The notes under the pieces are model-generated. The model saw only the letters and a list, made by a program, of their open reading frames with translations. It did no database searches and was not told the DNA's origin. This document shows positions 54,620 through 63,135 of a stretch of 64,000 nt of DNA, in pieces. The position numbers were made by a program, and so were the translations under genes. Source of the stretch: Chryseobacterium lathyri (GTDB lineage Bacteria; Bacteroidota; Bacteroidia; Flavobacteriales; Weeksellaceae); assembly GCF_003290185.1 (NCBI RefSeq), contig NZ_QNFY01000009.1:186001-250000 (forward strand). Reading direction: 5' to 3'. Numbering within the stretch: position 1 is the first letter of the stretch; each line of letters begins with the position of its first letter.

Positions 54620-54652
54620 AAAAGTGATCATTTAAAAATGATCACTTTTTAA
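54620..54652 (+). terminator. terminator of the VOC gene
   Basis: Perfect 13-bp stem AAAAGTGATCATT / AATGATCACTTTT with a TAAA-type loop; A/T tracts on both sides. Confidence 0.85.
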
Positions 54653-54755
54653 TTATACTAGGCCTGCCGGAGATACCAACTTAATGGAAAGTATACTTTA
54701 TATAAATAATTTGGTGTTAATTTTTATCTGTCAGCCTCCAAAACACAGACCTGGA

Positions 54756-55922
54756 TTACCGCATTACCGAATATTCTTTCTTATTTGAAAGCACATCCAG
54801 CATTACTTTTGCAATTCTGGCTCTTTCATCTTCCGAAAGATTAGATCCTGAAGGCAAGCATAAGCTATTTCCGAACAGATTCTCTGCAACTTTTCCTCCG
54901 TAATAAGGTGCATCTTTAAATATAGGCTGCAGATGCATCGGTTTCCAGATTGGACGGGACTCGATGTCATCCTTCAGAAATGCCAGTCGTAAATCTTCGT
55001 GGTTTTTTGATGTTTTTGTTTTTGCACCCTCAACTGTAATAACGGATAACCAGTGATTGCTGTAAAAATCTGAATCAGGTTCTGAAAATATTTTTACTCC
55101 TTCTATATTTTCACAGAGTTCTGAATAAAAGCTATGCATTCTTCTACGGCCTTCTACCCTCTCATCCAGCACTTCCATTTGTCCTCTTCCGATTCCCGCA
55201 CTGATATTACTCATTCTATAATTATATCCAATTTGAGAATGCTGATAATGTGGGGCATTATCCCTTGCCTGTGTAGAAAGGAATACCGCTTTATCTTTGT
55301 CTTCCTGGGAATGGCATACCAATGCGCCTCCTCCGGAAGTCGTAATAATTTTGTTTCCGTTGAATGACAGGATACCGAAACGGCCAAAAGTTCCGCAGGC
55401 TTTTCCTTTATATCTGGAGCCTAATGATTCAGCGGCATCTTCAATTAAAGGAATGTCATACTCTGCAGCAATGGATAAAATTTCATCCATTTTTGCCGGC
55501 ATTCCGTAAAGGTGAACGACAATAATTGCTTTGGGCTTTTTGCCTTTTGAAATTCTGTCTTCTATAGCTTCTTTTAAAGCGACCGGACACATATTCCAGG
55601 TATCTTTTTCGGAATCTATGAATACGGGAACAGCTCCCAGATAGACAATAGGATTAGCAGAGGCAGAAAATGTCATAGATTGACAGATAACCTCGTCTCC
55701 ATGAGTGACATCACACTCAATTAATGCCAGGTGTAAAGCAGCAGTTCCTGCAGAAAGTGCAGCTACTTTTACATCTTCATTTAAGAATAACTCCAAATCT
55801 TGTTCAAAACCATCAACATTCGGCCCTAAGGGTGCTACCCAATTTGCGGCGAATGCTTCTTTAATGTATTTTAATTCGTTTCCACCCAAATGGGGAGAGG
55901 ACAACCATACTTTTGATTTCAT
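54756..55922 (-). CDS. DegT/DnrJ/EryC1 aminotransferase (PglE-like)
   Basis: 388 aa. PLP-binding Lys191 in SFNGNKIITTSGGGAL, Asp162 in the EDAAES motif, SAGTAALHLAL near residue 60. Family members aminate 4-keto sugar nucleotides; PglE-type enzymes make UDP-4-amino sugars for bacillosamine. Opens with WLSSPHLGGNELKYIKEAF, as in PglE-like proteins. Last gene of the glycan operon, next to a PglD-like acetyltransferase, which fits stepwise 4-amination and N-acetylation. The matching 4,6-dehydratase (PglF type) is not in this window. Confidence 0.92.
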   Translation of the reverse strand: MKSKVWLSSPHLGGNELKYIKEAFAANWVAPLGPNVDGFEQDLELFLNEDVKVAALSAGTAALHLALIECDVTHGDEVICQSMTFSASANPIVYLGAVPVFIDSEKDTWNMCPVALKEAIEDRISKGKKPKAIIVVHLYGMPAKMDEILSIAAEYDIPLIEDAAESLGSRYKGKACGTFGRFGILSFNGNKIITTSGGGALVCHSQEDKDKAVFLSTQARDNAPHYQHSQIGYNYRMSNISAGIGRGQMEVLDERVEGRRRMHSFYSELCENIEGVKIFSEPDSDFYSNHWLSVITVEGAKTKTSKNHEDLRLAFLKDDIESRPIWKPMHLQPIFKDAPYYGGKVAENLFGNSLCLPSGSNLSEDERARIAKVMLDVLSNKKEYSVMR

Positions 55923-55943
55923 ATTTTACTATTCTAAATTTTA

Positions 55944-56546
55944 CTAAATATTTAAACTTCTACTTTTTATTACTTTACCCGGATTGCCTACTACTGTAGC
56001 GCCATCCGGTACATCGCTAATAATGACAGCTCCGGCACCAATAGTGCACCATTTGCCAATTTCTATTCCCTGTATCACGCTGGCTCCGATTCCAATATGA
56101 GTTCCTTCCCCTACATATATGTTTCCTGCCAGTGCGACATTTGGAGATATATGGACAAAATCTTCGATGACACAATCGTGATCAATAGAAGCATTGGTAT
56201 TGATAATACAGTGTTTCCCTATCCTTACTGCTGCATTTATAGTCACACCAGGCATAACGATAGTTCCTTCTTCGATTTTTAATCTTTTAGATAGTATTGC
56301 TTTGGGATGAAGGAGGGTAACATAATTGAAATGCTCACCCCGATTAACTACTCTTTTCCGTAACCTGTTGTTTCCTATAGAAATAAGCACTTCTATATCA
56401 TAGGGCGGAGCTTCGTGAATAACAGTATAATTCAACACTCTCTCCTTCGACGGATTTTCGTCGATATAGGCTTCAATATTATAACCGCATTCTTCGGCGA
56501 TTTCGGCCACTACTTTGCCATGACCACTTGCTCCGTATAAATACAT
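55944..56546 (-). CDS. sugar O/N-acetyltransferase (PglD/NeuD family)
   Basis: 200 aa. N-terminal Rossmann-like half (MYLYGASGHGKVVAEIAEECGYNIEAYIDE) and C-terminal left-handed beta-helix (GTIVMPGVTINAAVRIGKHCIINTNASIDHDC, VGEGTHIGIGASVIQGIEIGKWCTIGAGAVV-like coils). Catalytic base His123 (SIDHDC) corresponds to the His of PglD. Transfers acetyl to the 4-amino group of a UDP-sugar, probably the product of the neighbouring aminotransferase. Twenty-one bp from that gene. Confidence 0.92.
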   Translation of the reverse strand: MYLYGASGHGKVVAEIAEECGYNIEAYIDENPSKERVLNYTVIHEAPPYDIEVLISIGNNRLRKRVVNRGEHFNYVTLLHPKAILSKRLKIEEGTIVMPGVTINAAVRIGKHCIINTNASIDHDCVIEDFVHISPNVALAGNIYVGEGTHIGIGASVIQGIEIGKWCTIGAGAVIISDVPDGATVVGNPGKVIKSRSLNI

Positions 56547-56569
56547 ATTCTGTCTACATTTAATTTAAA

Positions 56570-57175
56570 TTAATTATTTCCTGTAAAAGCCTCTACCGTG
56601 GCCTGATCAGCCTGGTTTATGCCTTCTTTTTTTATTACTTTTTTTAAAGTAAGGAACATCACTTTGCAATCTGTTGCAAATGATACATTCTCTATGTACC
56701 AAATATCTAATTCAAATTTCATCGTCCAGGAAATGGCATTTCTCCCATTTACCTGCGCCCAGCCTGTAATGCCAGGGCGTATATTGTGTCTTCGTTTTTG
56801 AGATTCATTATATAAAGAAAGGTAATGCGGCAACAGAGGTCTGGGACCTATAATCGCCATGTCTCCTTTCAATACATTAATTAACTGTGGAAGCTCATCC
56901 AGGGAAGTCTGACGTATAAAACTTCCAACCCTTGTTAAGCGTTCCGAATCGGGCAGGTAATTACCTTGTCCGTCTTTTTTATCATTCATTGTCTTAAACT
57001 TGATGATATTAAATATCTTCTCATTTAACCCAGGCCGTGCCTGCAAAAAGAATGGTTTGCCCTGATTTGCGAAATACAGCAAGACCGTGACAATAATGAA
57101 AACAGGTGACAACAAGATCAGCCCTATTAACGCAATCAGAAAATCTATAACCCGTTTTAAAAAAAACTTATACAC
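56570..57175 (-). CDS. initiating phosphoglycosyl transferase (PglC-like, sugar transferase)
   Basis: 201 aa, the minimal monotopic PGT core. One re-entrant membrane helix (residues about 10-35, FLIALIGLILLSPVFIIVTV), FxxQxRPG (FFLQARPGL), the Asp93-Glu94 catalytic dyad in TSLDELPQLINVLKGDMAIIGPRPLL, and RPGITGWAQVNGRN. It moves a phospho-sugar (likely N,N'-diacetylbacillosamine-type) from UDP-sugar to undecaprenyl phosphate, starting glycan assembly. Its start overlaps the next gene upstream by 8 bp, showing translational coupling. Confidence 0.94.
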   Translation of the reverse strand: MYKFFLKRVIDFLIALIGLILLSPVFIIVTVLLYFANQGKPFFLQARPGLNEKIFNIIKFKTMNDKKDGQGNYLPDSERLTRVGSFIRQTSLDELPQLINVLKGDMAIIGPRPLLPHYLSLYNESQKRRHNIRPGITGWAQVNGRNAISWTMKFELDIWYIENVSFATDCKVMFLTLKKVIKKEGINQADQATVEAFTGNN

Positions 57176-58337
57176 GGTAATCTTTTTCTTTAATTAGTTT
57201 TTTGTATTCACTCAATAAAGCGTTCCAGATAACAGACTGCTCATAACGAGATTCGATCATCGGCCGGGCATTCATTTTTAATTTCTGATAATAATCTGTG
57301 TCCAATTTCATTTTTCTCATTGCTTCACTAAGCTTTTCACTGTTTTTGACCGGAACTATTGCTCCATTTTGGTCTTCTATAATAATTTCGTTGCATCCGT
57401 TGATATCAGAAACAATGCTTGGCAATCCCATTGCTCCCGCCTGCATCACTACATTTGGAAACCCTTCCCGGTAGCTTGGAAAGGCCAATGCATCGGAAAT
57501 AGCAAAATAAGGACGTACATCTTTCTGAAAACCTACCGATATGATATCCGGGTTATTTTCAATTTCTCTTAATGTATCCGGATGCAGAGGATCCAGCTCC
57601 TGTTCCAGTGGGCCAACCAGCAATAATTTGGACTGGCGCTGTGAATTTTCTTTCTTGTTTATGTGAGAAAAGGCTTTGACCAATTCGTTAATTCCTTTAT
57701 CCCCTACCAAACGTCCTACAAAGACAAACACAAAATGTGCATCTTCTATATTCAATTCTTTTTTTAAAAGATCTTTCTGTGCTTCGGTAATCTGTCCGGG
57801 GGAAAAATGTTCCAGATCAATACCGTTCACATTACCATTTCCTATAACTTTTAAAGACTTTGAAGTGATTTTGTAATCAATTAAGTCTTTTCTCACTCCT
57901 TCCCCTTCAGGATAAATATGGGTGGCCGCTGAGCATAATAGCTTATCCATACTGATAAGGAGTTTCTGCACCATCCCTTTTCTCGTCGGGAAAATAAGCC
58001 CGGTAAAGGTGTGTATACGGATCGGTACTCCTGCCATTTTTCCTGACAGCATAGTTAAAAGTCCTGCTTTAGGAGTTATGGAATGTACAATGACCGGTTT
58101 TTCTCTTTTTAAAATTTTATATAATTTATAGAGAGAGGTGAGGTCTTTTAAAGGACTGATTCCTCTTTCCATATTTACTTCAATCGTTTTTATACCTTCT
58201 CTTTGTTCTACTTCGTCAAGCAGCTGACCTTCGGAAGATACCCCCACAATATCATAAAACTCGCTTAAGAACTTCAATTGCCCTTTTAATAAAACATTCA
58301 AAGACAATGGTATTGTTGATGTCCGAATTATTTTCAT
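57168..58337 (-). CDS. glycosyltransferase family 4 (PglA-like)
   Basis: 389 aa, GT-B fold. N-terminal acceptor domain (IIRTSTIPLSLNVLLKGQLKFLSEFYDIVGVSSEG, HSITPKAGLLTMLSGKMAGVPIRIHTFTGL), donor domain with FVGRLVGDKGINELV and the E-x7-E motif in YREGFPNVVMQAGAMGLP. The sequence resembles PglA, which adds the second sugar to undecaprenyl-diphospho-bacillosamine. That role fits its position beside the PglC-like enzyme. Cytoplasmic face of the inner membrane. Confidence 0.9.
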   Translation of the reverse strand: MKIIRTSTIPLSLNVLLKGQLKFLSEFYDIVGVSSEGQLLDEVEQREGIKTIEVNMERGISPLKDLTSLYKLYKILKREKPVIVHSITPKAGLLTMLSGKMAGVPIRIHTFTGLIFPTRKGMVQKLLISMDKLLCSAATHIYPEGEGVRKDLIDYKITSKSLKVIGNGNVNGIDLEHFSPGQITEAQKDLLKKELNIEDAHFVFVFVGRLVGDKGINELVKAFSHINKKENSQRQSKLLLVGPLEQELDPLHPDTLREIENNPDIISVGFQKDVRPYFAISDALAFPSYREGFPNVVMQAGAMGLPSIVSDINGCNEIIIEDQNGAIVPVKNSEKLSEAMRKMKLDTDYYQKLKMNARPMIESRYEQSVIWNALLSEYKKLIKEKDYRV

Positions 58338-58338
58338 A

Positions 58339-59664
58339 TTAGTATAAGGATTGAATATCTTTTATTAATCTGTTCCTGCTTTCTGTCACCAGACTCATGG
58401 ATTGTTCCAGCTGTGATTTTATATCATCATATTCTGAAATAGCTTTATCAAATTTGTTAATCAGCCAATCCGACTCTACATCCTGAATCTGAACCACATA
58501 ATCATCCAAATTAAAATCTCCCATTATACCCAGAGCTTTGTTACCTCCATATCCGATAGCAATGGAAGGAACCAGAGATGTCAATGAAAATATGATGGAA
58601 TGAAAACGTGTCCCTATGAAGAAATAAAAGTTGGAATAAACCGCTTTCAATATATCACATGATAAATTTTCGTTGATCCAGATGATATTAGGATCCTGAA
58701 CTTTCTTAAGCAGATCTTTTATGGCATTACGGTCGTCTTCGTGGGAATTAGGCCCTAATGACTGGTTACATAAAGCGACCTTATACCCTTTACTCAAAAG
58801 GTGCTTTATAAGGTCTGCAACTGAGTCGATGTATTTTTTGTACAGTTCTTCCGGATTTGACAAGCCTGGAAAACGCCAGGGACGGATCGTAACTCCCACA
58901 ATCTTATCCTCCGGTGTTAAATTATATTTCTGTAATATTTTCAGAGCTTCTTCCTGGCTTCCTTTTTCTAAGAAGAACCCAAGATCCATTTCTACCGGAA
59001 TATTTTTTTCCAATAACTGGCCCAGGCTTTTTGAAGAAACATTCTCACGGGCATACACCAAATCCAGCTGATTGAATACTGTACGTACCTGCTGCTTAAC
59101 CGTTAATCCTATGAACGGACCATATGAATTGGGTAAAAAAACAACTTTTTTCCCTAGTGCCTTAGCCAATCTGACATAAAATAAGAAATACCACATTAAA
59201 TATGGTGCGGTTTTTTCACCGTAAGCATGAATGAAACCTCCACCTTTCACAAAAATGGTTTTTGCCTCATGAAACTGCTTAACGGTTTGATAAGTTTTAT
59301 GATCAAAGGATTTCTTTACTTTCTCAAGGTCATTACATATTTTAATTAAATGTCTGGTATTTTTAAAGTCCAGCCCTGCATTTCTAATTTGCTTTAAAAG
59401 TTCAAATTTTGATTCTTTAATATGTTCTCCCGATTTATGCTGCCCTCTTCGGGGGTGTTTTAAAATATTATCTAATAATTTAAAGCCATGTTCTTCGGAC
59501 TGTTTACACAACAATGCTCTTTCTTCGTCATTTTCACCGGCATCCAGTATATATACTTCGTCATACAGCCCTGTATCTTTGGCCAGCCTCCAGCTTTCCC
59601 AAACCAATGCCTGGTCTCCCTTATTTAAATCTGTTACTCCTGGTACTATTATAGCATTATTCAT
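58339..59664 (-). CDS. polysaccharide pyruvyl transferase family protein
   Basis: 441 aa, PS_pyruv_trans (WcaK/CsaB-like). Opens IIVPGVTDLNKGDQALVWESWRLA, then FVKGGGFIHAYGEKTAPYL, VVFLPNSYGPFIG, GVTIRPWRFPG, FFIGTRFHSIIFSLTSLVPSIAIGYGGNKALGIMGDF, with the GTR(F/L)HS motif conserved in the family. Members transfer pyruvate from PEP to a sugar as a ketal; some relatives are glycosyltransferase-like without proven pyruvylation. One bp gap to the GT4 gene. Would give an acidic glycan. Confidence 0.9.
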   Translation of the reverse strand: MNNAIIVPGVTDLNKGDQALVWESWRLAKDTGLYDEVYILDAGENDEERALLCKQSEEHGFKLLDNILKHPRRGQHKSGEHIKESKFELLKQIRNAGLDFKNTRHLIKICNDLEKVKKSFDHKTYQTVKQFHEAKTIFVKGGGFIHAYGEKTAPYLMWYFLFYVRLAKALGKKVVFLPNSYGPFIGLTVKQQVRTVFNQLDLVYARENVSSKSLGQLLEKNIPVEMDLGFFLEKGSQEEALKILQKYNLTPEDKIVGVTIRPWRFPGLSNPEELYKKYIDSVADLIKHLLSKGYKVALCNQSLGPNSHEDDRNAIKDLLKKVQDPNIIWINENLSCDILKAVYSNFYFFIGTRFHSIIFSLTSLVPSIAIGYGGNKALGIMGDFNLDDYVVQIQDVESDWLINKFDKAISEYDDIKSQLEQSMSLVTESRNRLIKDIQSLY

Positions 59665-59665
59665 T

Positions 59666-60577
59666 CTAAATCAATTTTCCTTGTTTAATCCTGTGTGTGT
59701 TTTGCTTTACTTTATGGTTGATGTATACATTCAGTGCTATTCCAAAAGGAATTGCGATAAGGGTATATAGCTTATTGGGGGAACCTTTAAAAAAATTCCA
59801 TTTTTTGGCAAAAAGACACGAAGATATATAGTGTACTGAGTTCTTTAGCACTATTTTTTTGTTTATCCCATACTTCATTTTCACTTTTCTGTATTCAATA
59901 AATGATTTGGGGCTTTCTTTATATCTTTTGTATAGTCCATTGGATAATCCGTCCTGCTGGTATTCTATAATACAGTAGATTTCATTTGAAAGAAGAAATT
60001 TATAATCCTGATCAATCAGTGTGAATATCCAGCTGACCTCATGGAAAATTTCATTTTCAAAATAAGGGTAAGGCAAATACTTTTTATAAATCTCAGTATC
60101 AAAAATATATTTCTTGTCTCCTTTAATTTTATAATGATCTACTAATTCAGAATAAGTAGATTCTTTTCTATCCGGTAAATTTTCTCCTGCTACGGAACCG
60201 TCTTCATAGGCATCTAAACCAATAATTCCTGCAGAATTGCTTTTTTTATTGGCTTTCCAGAATTTCAATATTTTTTCAATACCGTCAGCAGGCAAGTAAT
60301 CATCAGAATCTATACAGGTAAATAACTCAGTATCTATATAGTCAAGGGCTAATATCTGAGCTGCCAGCTTCCCTTTATTCTTTTGATAATAATACTGTAT
60401 TTCGATCCTGTTTTCTTCTATCCATTTTTCAACCTGGCTGGAAGTATTGTCGCTGGAACCATCATCTACAATGATCCACTTGAAATCCGGGCTACTTTGA
60501 CTGCACAAAGAATCATAAAGCCTGATCAGCGTTTTCTCTCTATTAAATGTTGGCGTAAAAACAGTTATTGACTTCAT
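59666..60577 (-). CDS. glycosyltransferase family 2
   Basis: 303 aa, GT-A fold. ITVFTPTFNREKTLIRLYDSLCSQSSPDFKWIIVDDGSSDNT opening, metal-binding DSDDYLP (CIDSDDYLPADG), and a C-terminal hydrophobic helix (LYTLIAIPFGIALNVYI) that may dock it to the membrane. Inverting transferase using a UDP- or GDP-sugar. Specificity unknown. Starts 4 bp inside the stop region of the upstream GT4 gene (ATGA overlap) and ends 1 bp before the pyruvyl transferase gene. Confidence 0.92.
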   Translation of the reverse strand: MKSITVFTPTFNREKTLIRLYDSLCSQSSPDFKWIIVDDGSSDNTSSQVEKWIEENRIEIQYYYQKNKGKLAAQILALDYIDTELFTCIDSDDYLPADGIEKILKFWKANKKSNSAGIIGLDAYEDGSVAGENLPDRKESTYSELVDHYKIKGDKKYIFDTEIYKKYLPYPYFENEIFHEVSWIFTLIDQDYKFLLSNEIYCIIEYQQDGLSNGLYKRYKESPKSFIEYRKVKMKYGINKKIVLKNSVHYISSCLFAKKWNFFKGSPNKLYTLIAIPFGIALNVYINHKVKQNTHRIKQGKLI

Positions 60578-61740
60578 GATTTACCCAATTTTTTAAAGAT
60601 TTTATCAAACTCTTCTACCTGGTTTCTTTTACCATAGTTATGGATGATCAATGATTTTCCGTTGCCGGCAATAAACTTGTACAGCTCATTGTCGTTATAA
60701 AGTTTATAGATATACTCATAATAGTCATCTACATTATTATGAGTGGCAATATATCCAGTAAAATTGTGCAGGATATAATCTGTAACCCCTCCCACCGGAT
60801 TAGCAATAACAGGTATTTCAAACGCCATAGCTTCCATAATTACACGAGGTAACCCTTCTGTATCGGACGGATGTATTAAAATATCGCTGTTCTTGAAAAC
60901 ACTGTACGGATCTTTTTGATTGAGCAGAATCTCTACATGATCATCAAGTTTATATTGACTGATCTCATGGCGGATTTTATTTAAAAAATTCTCTGAAACA
61001 GGTGTGTCATATACGGCTCCCATTAAGATTATTTTAAAATTAATATCATTATCTTTTAATCTCCTTGCTAAAGAAATTGATAAATCCTGCCCTTTTGCCG
61101 GTAAAAAACCGCCACAATGCAAAATCACCATAGGGTCATTATCCTTCCGTTCTGTTCTTTCCTTTTTGTATTGCTCAACTTTTGTTAAATCAATAGCATT
61201 CGGCACTACAAAAATTTTTTCCAAAGGGGCCAAACCTCCTGTATAAATAGCCTGTCTTGTAGCCTGAGAAACTCCGATAAAATAATCGGAATTGTACTTA
61301 AACATCAGCTTTTTCAGGAAGCCTATAGAGTTGTACGCAAACCAGCCCCGTGCAAAATAAGCGATCTTATAATTTCTTCCTTTCTTTAAGATCGAATTGG
61401 TTTTAATATTATTTACAATAACCACATCCGGCTTAAAGGTGTTCTGAAATTTTTTGAATTCTTTTTTCAGTCTGATCCAGTCTAATAAAAACAAAGTGAT
61501 ATTTATACCTACCTTAAAAGGATTTCTGGTACTGAAAATGGCTATAGGGCTATCGTTTTTCTTTAAAATCTTTATTGGGATTTTATTGGCTTTTACATCT
61601 TCAGTAAATTCATTGCAACTGCCCCAGAAATCTACGATAACCGAATTATGCCCCTCTTCATTTAGTCGTTTCGCCAATTCAATCGTGCTCTTACGGGCAC
61701 CACCATGAATTTGAACGGCTTCAAGGAAAATTATGTTCAT
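60574..61740 (-). CDS. glycosyltransferase family 4
   Basis: 388 aa, GT-B. Acceptor half with IIFLEAVQIHGGARKSTIELAKRLNEEGH, donor half with LHCGGFLPAKGQDLSISLARRL, ILIHPSDTEGLPRVIMEAMAFEIPVIANPVGGVTDYI containing the E-x7-E pair. Retaining transferase of unknown specificity. First gene downstream of a 369-bp AT-rich gap with a promoter, so it begins a seven-gene operon running to 54756. Confidence 0.92.
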   Translation of the reverse strand: MNIIFLEAVQIHGGARKSTIELAKRLNEEGHNSVIVDFWGSCNEFTEDVKANKIPIKILKKNDSPIAIFSTRNPFKVGINITLFLLDWIRLKKEFKKFQNTFKPDVVIVNNIKTNSILKKGRNYKIAYFARGWFAYNSIGFLKKLMFKYNSDYFIGVSQATRQAIYTGGLAPLEKIFVVPNAIDLTKVEQYKKERTERKDNDPMVILHCGGFLPAKGQDLSISLARRLKDNDINFKIILMGAVYDTPVSENFLNKIRHEISQYKLDDHVEILLNQKDPYSVFKNSDILIHPSDTEGLPRVIMEAMAFEIPVIANPVGGVTDYILHNFTGYIATHNNVDDYYEYIYKLYNDNELYKFIAGNGKSLIIHNYGKRNQVEEFDKIFKKLGKS

Positions 61741-62008
61741 TTTTTATATCACTTTCACTATATGGTTAGATAAAATTCGGGTTATTAGTTTTTTAGCTGA
61801 GTTTTAACTTGAACAAAACAACTACAGTATTTTAAAAGCCATAAGCTCAAAATATTGTCATTATTCTCAATAATAAAAATGATTTTTTTTCAGATCTGTG
61901 TGTTCAGATAATAATAGTGTTGTAGTAAATTTATCTTTAAAATAATACATTTATGTGAATTATTTGTTACAATAATTACATTATTAATGAATTTTTCACT
62001 ACATAAAA

Positions 62009-62037
62009 CAAATATACAAAAAAATAATATGTCACAA
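62009..62037 (-). promoter_or_regulatory. promoter in the 61741-62109 gap, glycan operon
   Basis: Minus strand: TTG (complement of 62035-62037), 18 nt, TATATTTG (complement of 62009-62016). It would start a leader of about 260 nt ahead of the GT4 gene. The rest of the gap is very AT-rich with no ORF or clear hairpin. Confidence 0.5.
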
Positions 62038-62109
62038 ATATTTGAATCAAAGTTTATATTTTATTAACTTTTAATAAAATGATAAGTCATTGAACAAAAA
62101 CGAAATACA

Positions 62110-63135
62110 TTAAAAGCCATTTAAAAAATTATGAATGATTTCGTATTCCAAATTAACCTTTGCTTTATTCCAGTTTAAGGCTGTATCATAAAACCCTAAG
62201 CACCGGTCATAAACATAAGGCTGGAACCCGTAACTGATCTCCACAATCAAGGGCTGGTCCTTAGAGTCGAATATAAAATCATAAGCAACACATACCATAT
62301 TTAACTGCCTGGCAGCCTTAAAAGCAATATCTACTGCTTCAAAATTAAATTTTCCCGGATCAAACTCCAGCATTCCACTACCGGAAGCCCTAAAGTCGTT
62401 ATCTCTTGTATTTCTTTTGAGATAATAGCATTTATTGCCGATAACAATAAGCCGGATATCATAGGAAAGACCAGGAATAAACTCCTGGAAATAGACATAA
62501 TTTCTCTGTTTTGGAAAAACTTTGTACTGCTTGTCTACAAAAATGCCTTTAAAACCCCATTTCAAAACTCTAAGAAAATTATGAGTAGTTTTCTGTCTCC
62601 AGAATCTTTCGATGGTATCTGTAAAAACCGTCCATGAATCAAAGGCATCAAAGCCACGCCCAAATGCCTGATTTATAATTTTTTTGGCCTGATTTTTTGT
62701 TCTTACGAGTTTTACATTAATTGACCCAGCACCTCCTTTTAGTTTGAAAACTTTTGGAAATGACGTATTTTCTATATATTCTTCCGCTTCTTTTTTATGA
62801 TAGAAAACATCTGCTTTCACCAAAGGTGCATCCAATGCTTCCAGAAGATATTTCTGAGCTACTTTATCATCAAAATGCCAAAATGAATCTTCATTGGGAA
62901 ATGTTTTTATCCCGATCTGGCTAATGGCTCTGAACAGGGTTTTTGCATGCAGCATATCTTCAAAATAATTCTGGTTGAAATGCCACATGAAATGGGTTGC
63001 CTTATGTTCTTTTATCTGCGTTATAATATCATTATCAAAAGCATTCAATATAACATAAGGTATATTTTTTTCTTGTAAGTATTCGATCCAGCGATCCGAA
63101 AAACTTCCTTTACGGTGATGTACTGCTACCTTCAT
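62110..63135 (-). CDS. ATP-grasp family protein
   Basis: 341 aa. N-terminal pre-ATP-grasp part (VAVHHRKGSFSDRWIEYLQEKNIPYVILNAFD), ATP-grasp core with the lysines of KYLLEALDAPLVKADVF and FPKVFKLKGGAGSINVKLV (glycine-rich loop), YVYFQEFIPGLSYDIRLIVIG, and metal-binding VCVAYDFIFDSKDQPLIVEISYGF. The ligase activates a carboxylate by ATP to join an amine or thiol. In glycan loci such enzymes may attach amino acids or peptides to sugars; the substrate is not known. Overlaps the flippase stop by 4 bp. Confidence 0.85.
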   Translation of the reverse strand: MKVAVHHRKGSFSDRWIEYLQEKNIPYVILNAFDNDIITQIKEHKATHFMWHFNQNYFEDMLHAKTLFRAISQIGIKTFPNEDSFWHFDDKVAQKYLLEALDAPLVKADVFYHKKEAEEYIENTSFPKVFKLKGGAGSINVKLVRTKNQAKKIINQAFGRGFDAFDSWTVFTDTIERFWRQKTTHNFLRVLKWGFKGIFVDKQYKVFPKQRNYVYFQEFIPGLSYDIRLIVIGNKCYYLKRNTRDNDFRASGSGMLEFDPGKFNFEAVDIAFKAARQLNMVCVAYDFIFDSKDQPLIVEISYGFQPYVYDRCLGFYDTALNWNKAKVNLEYEIIHNFLNGF

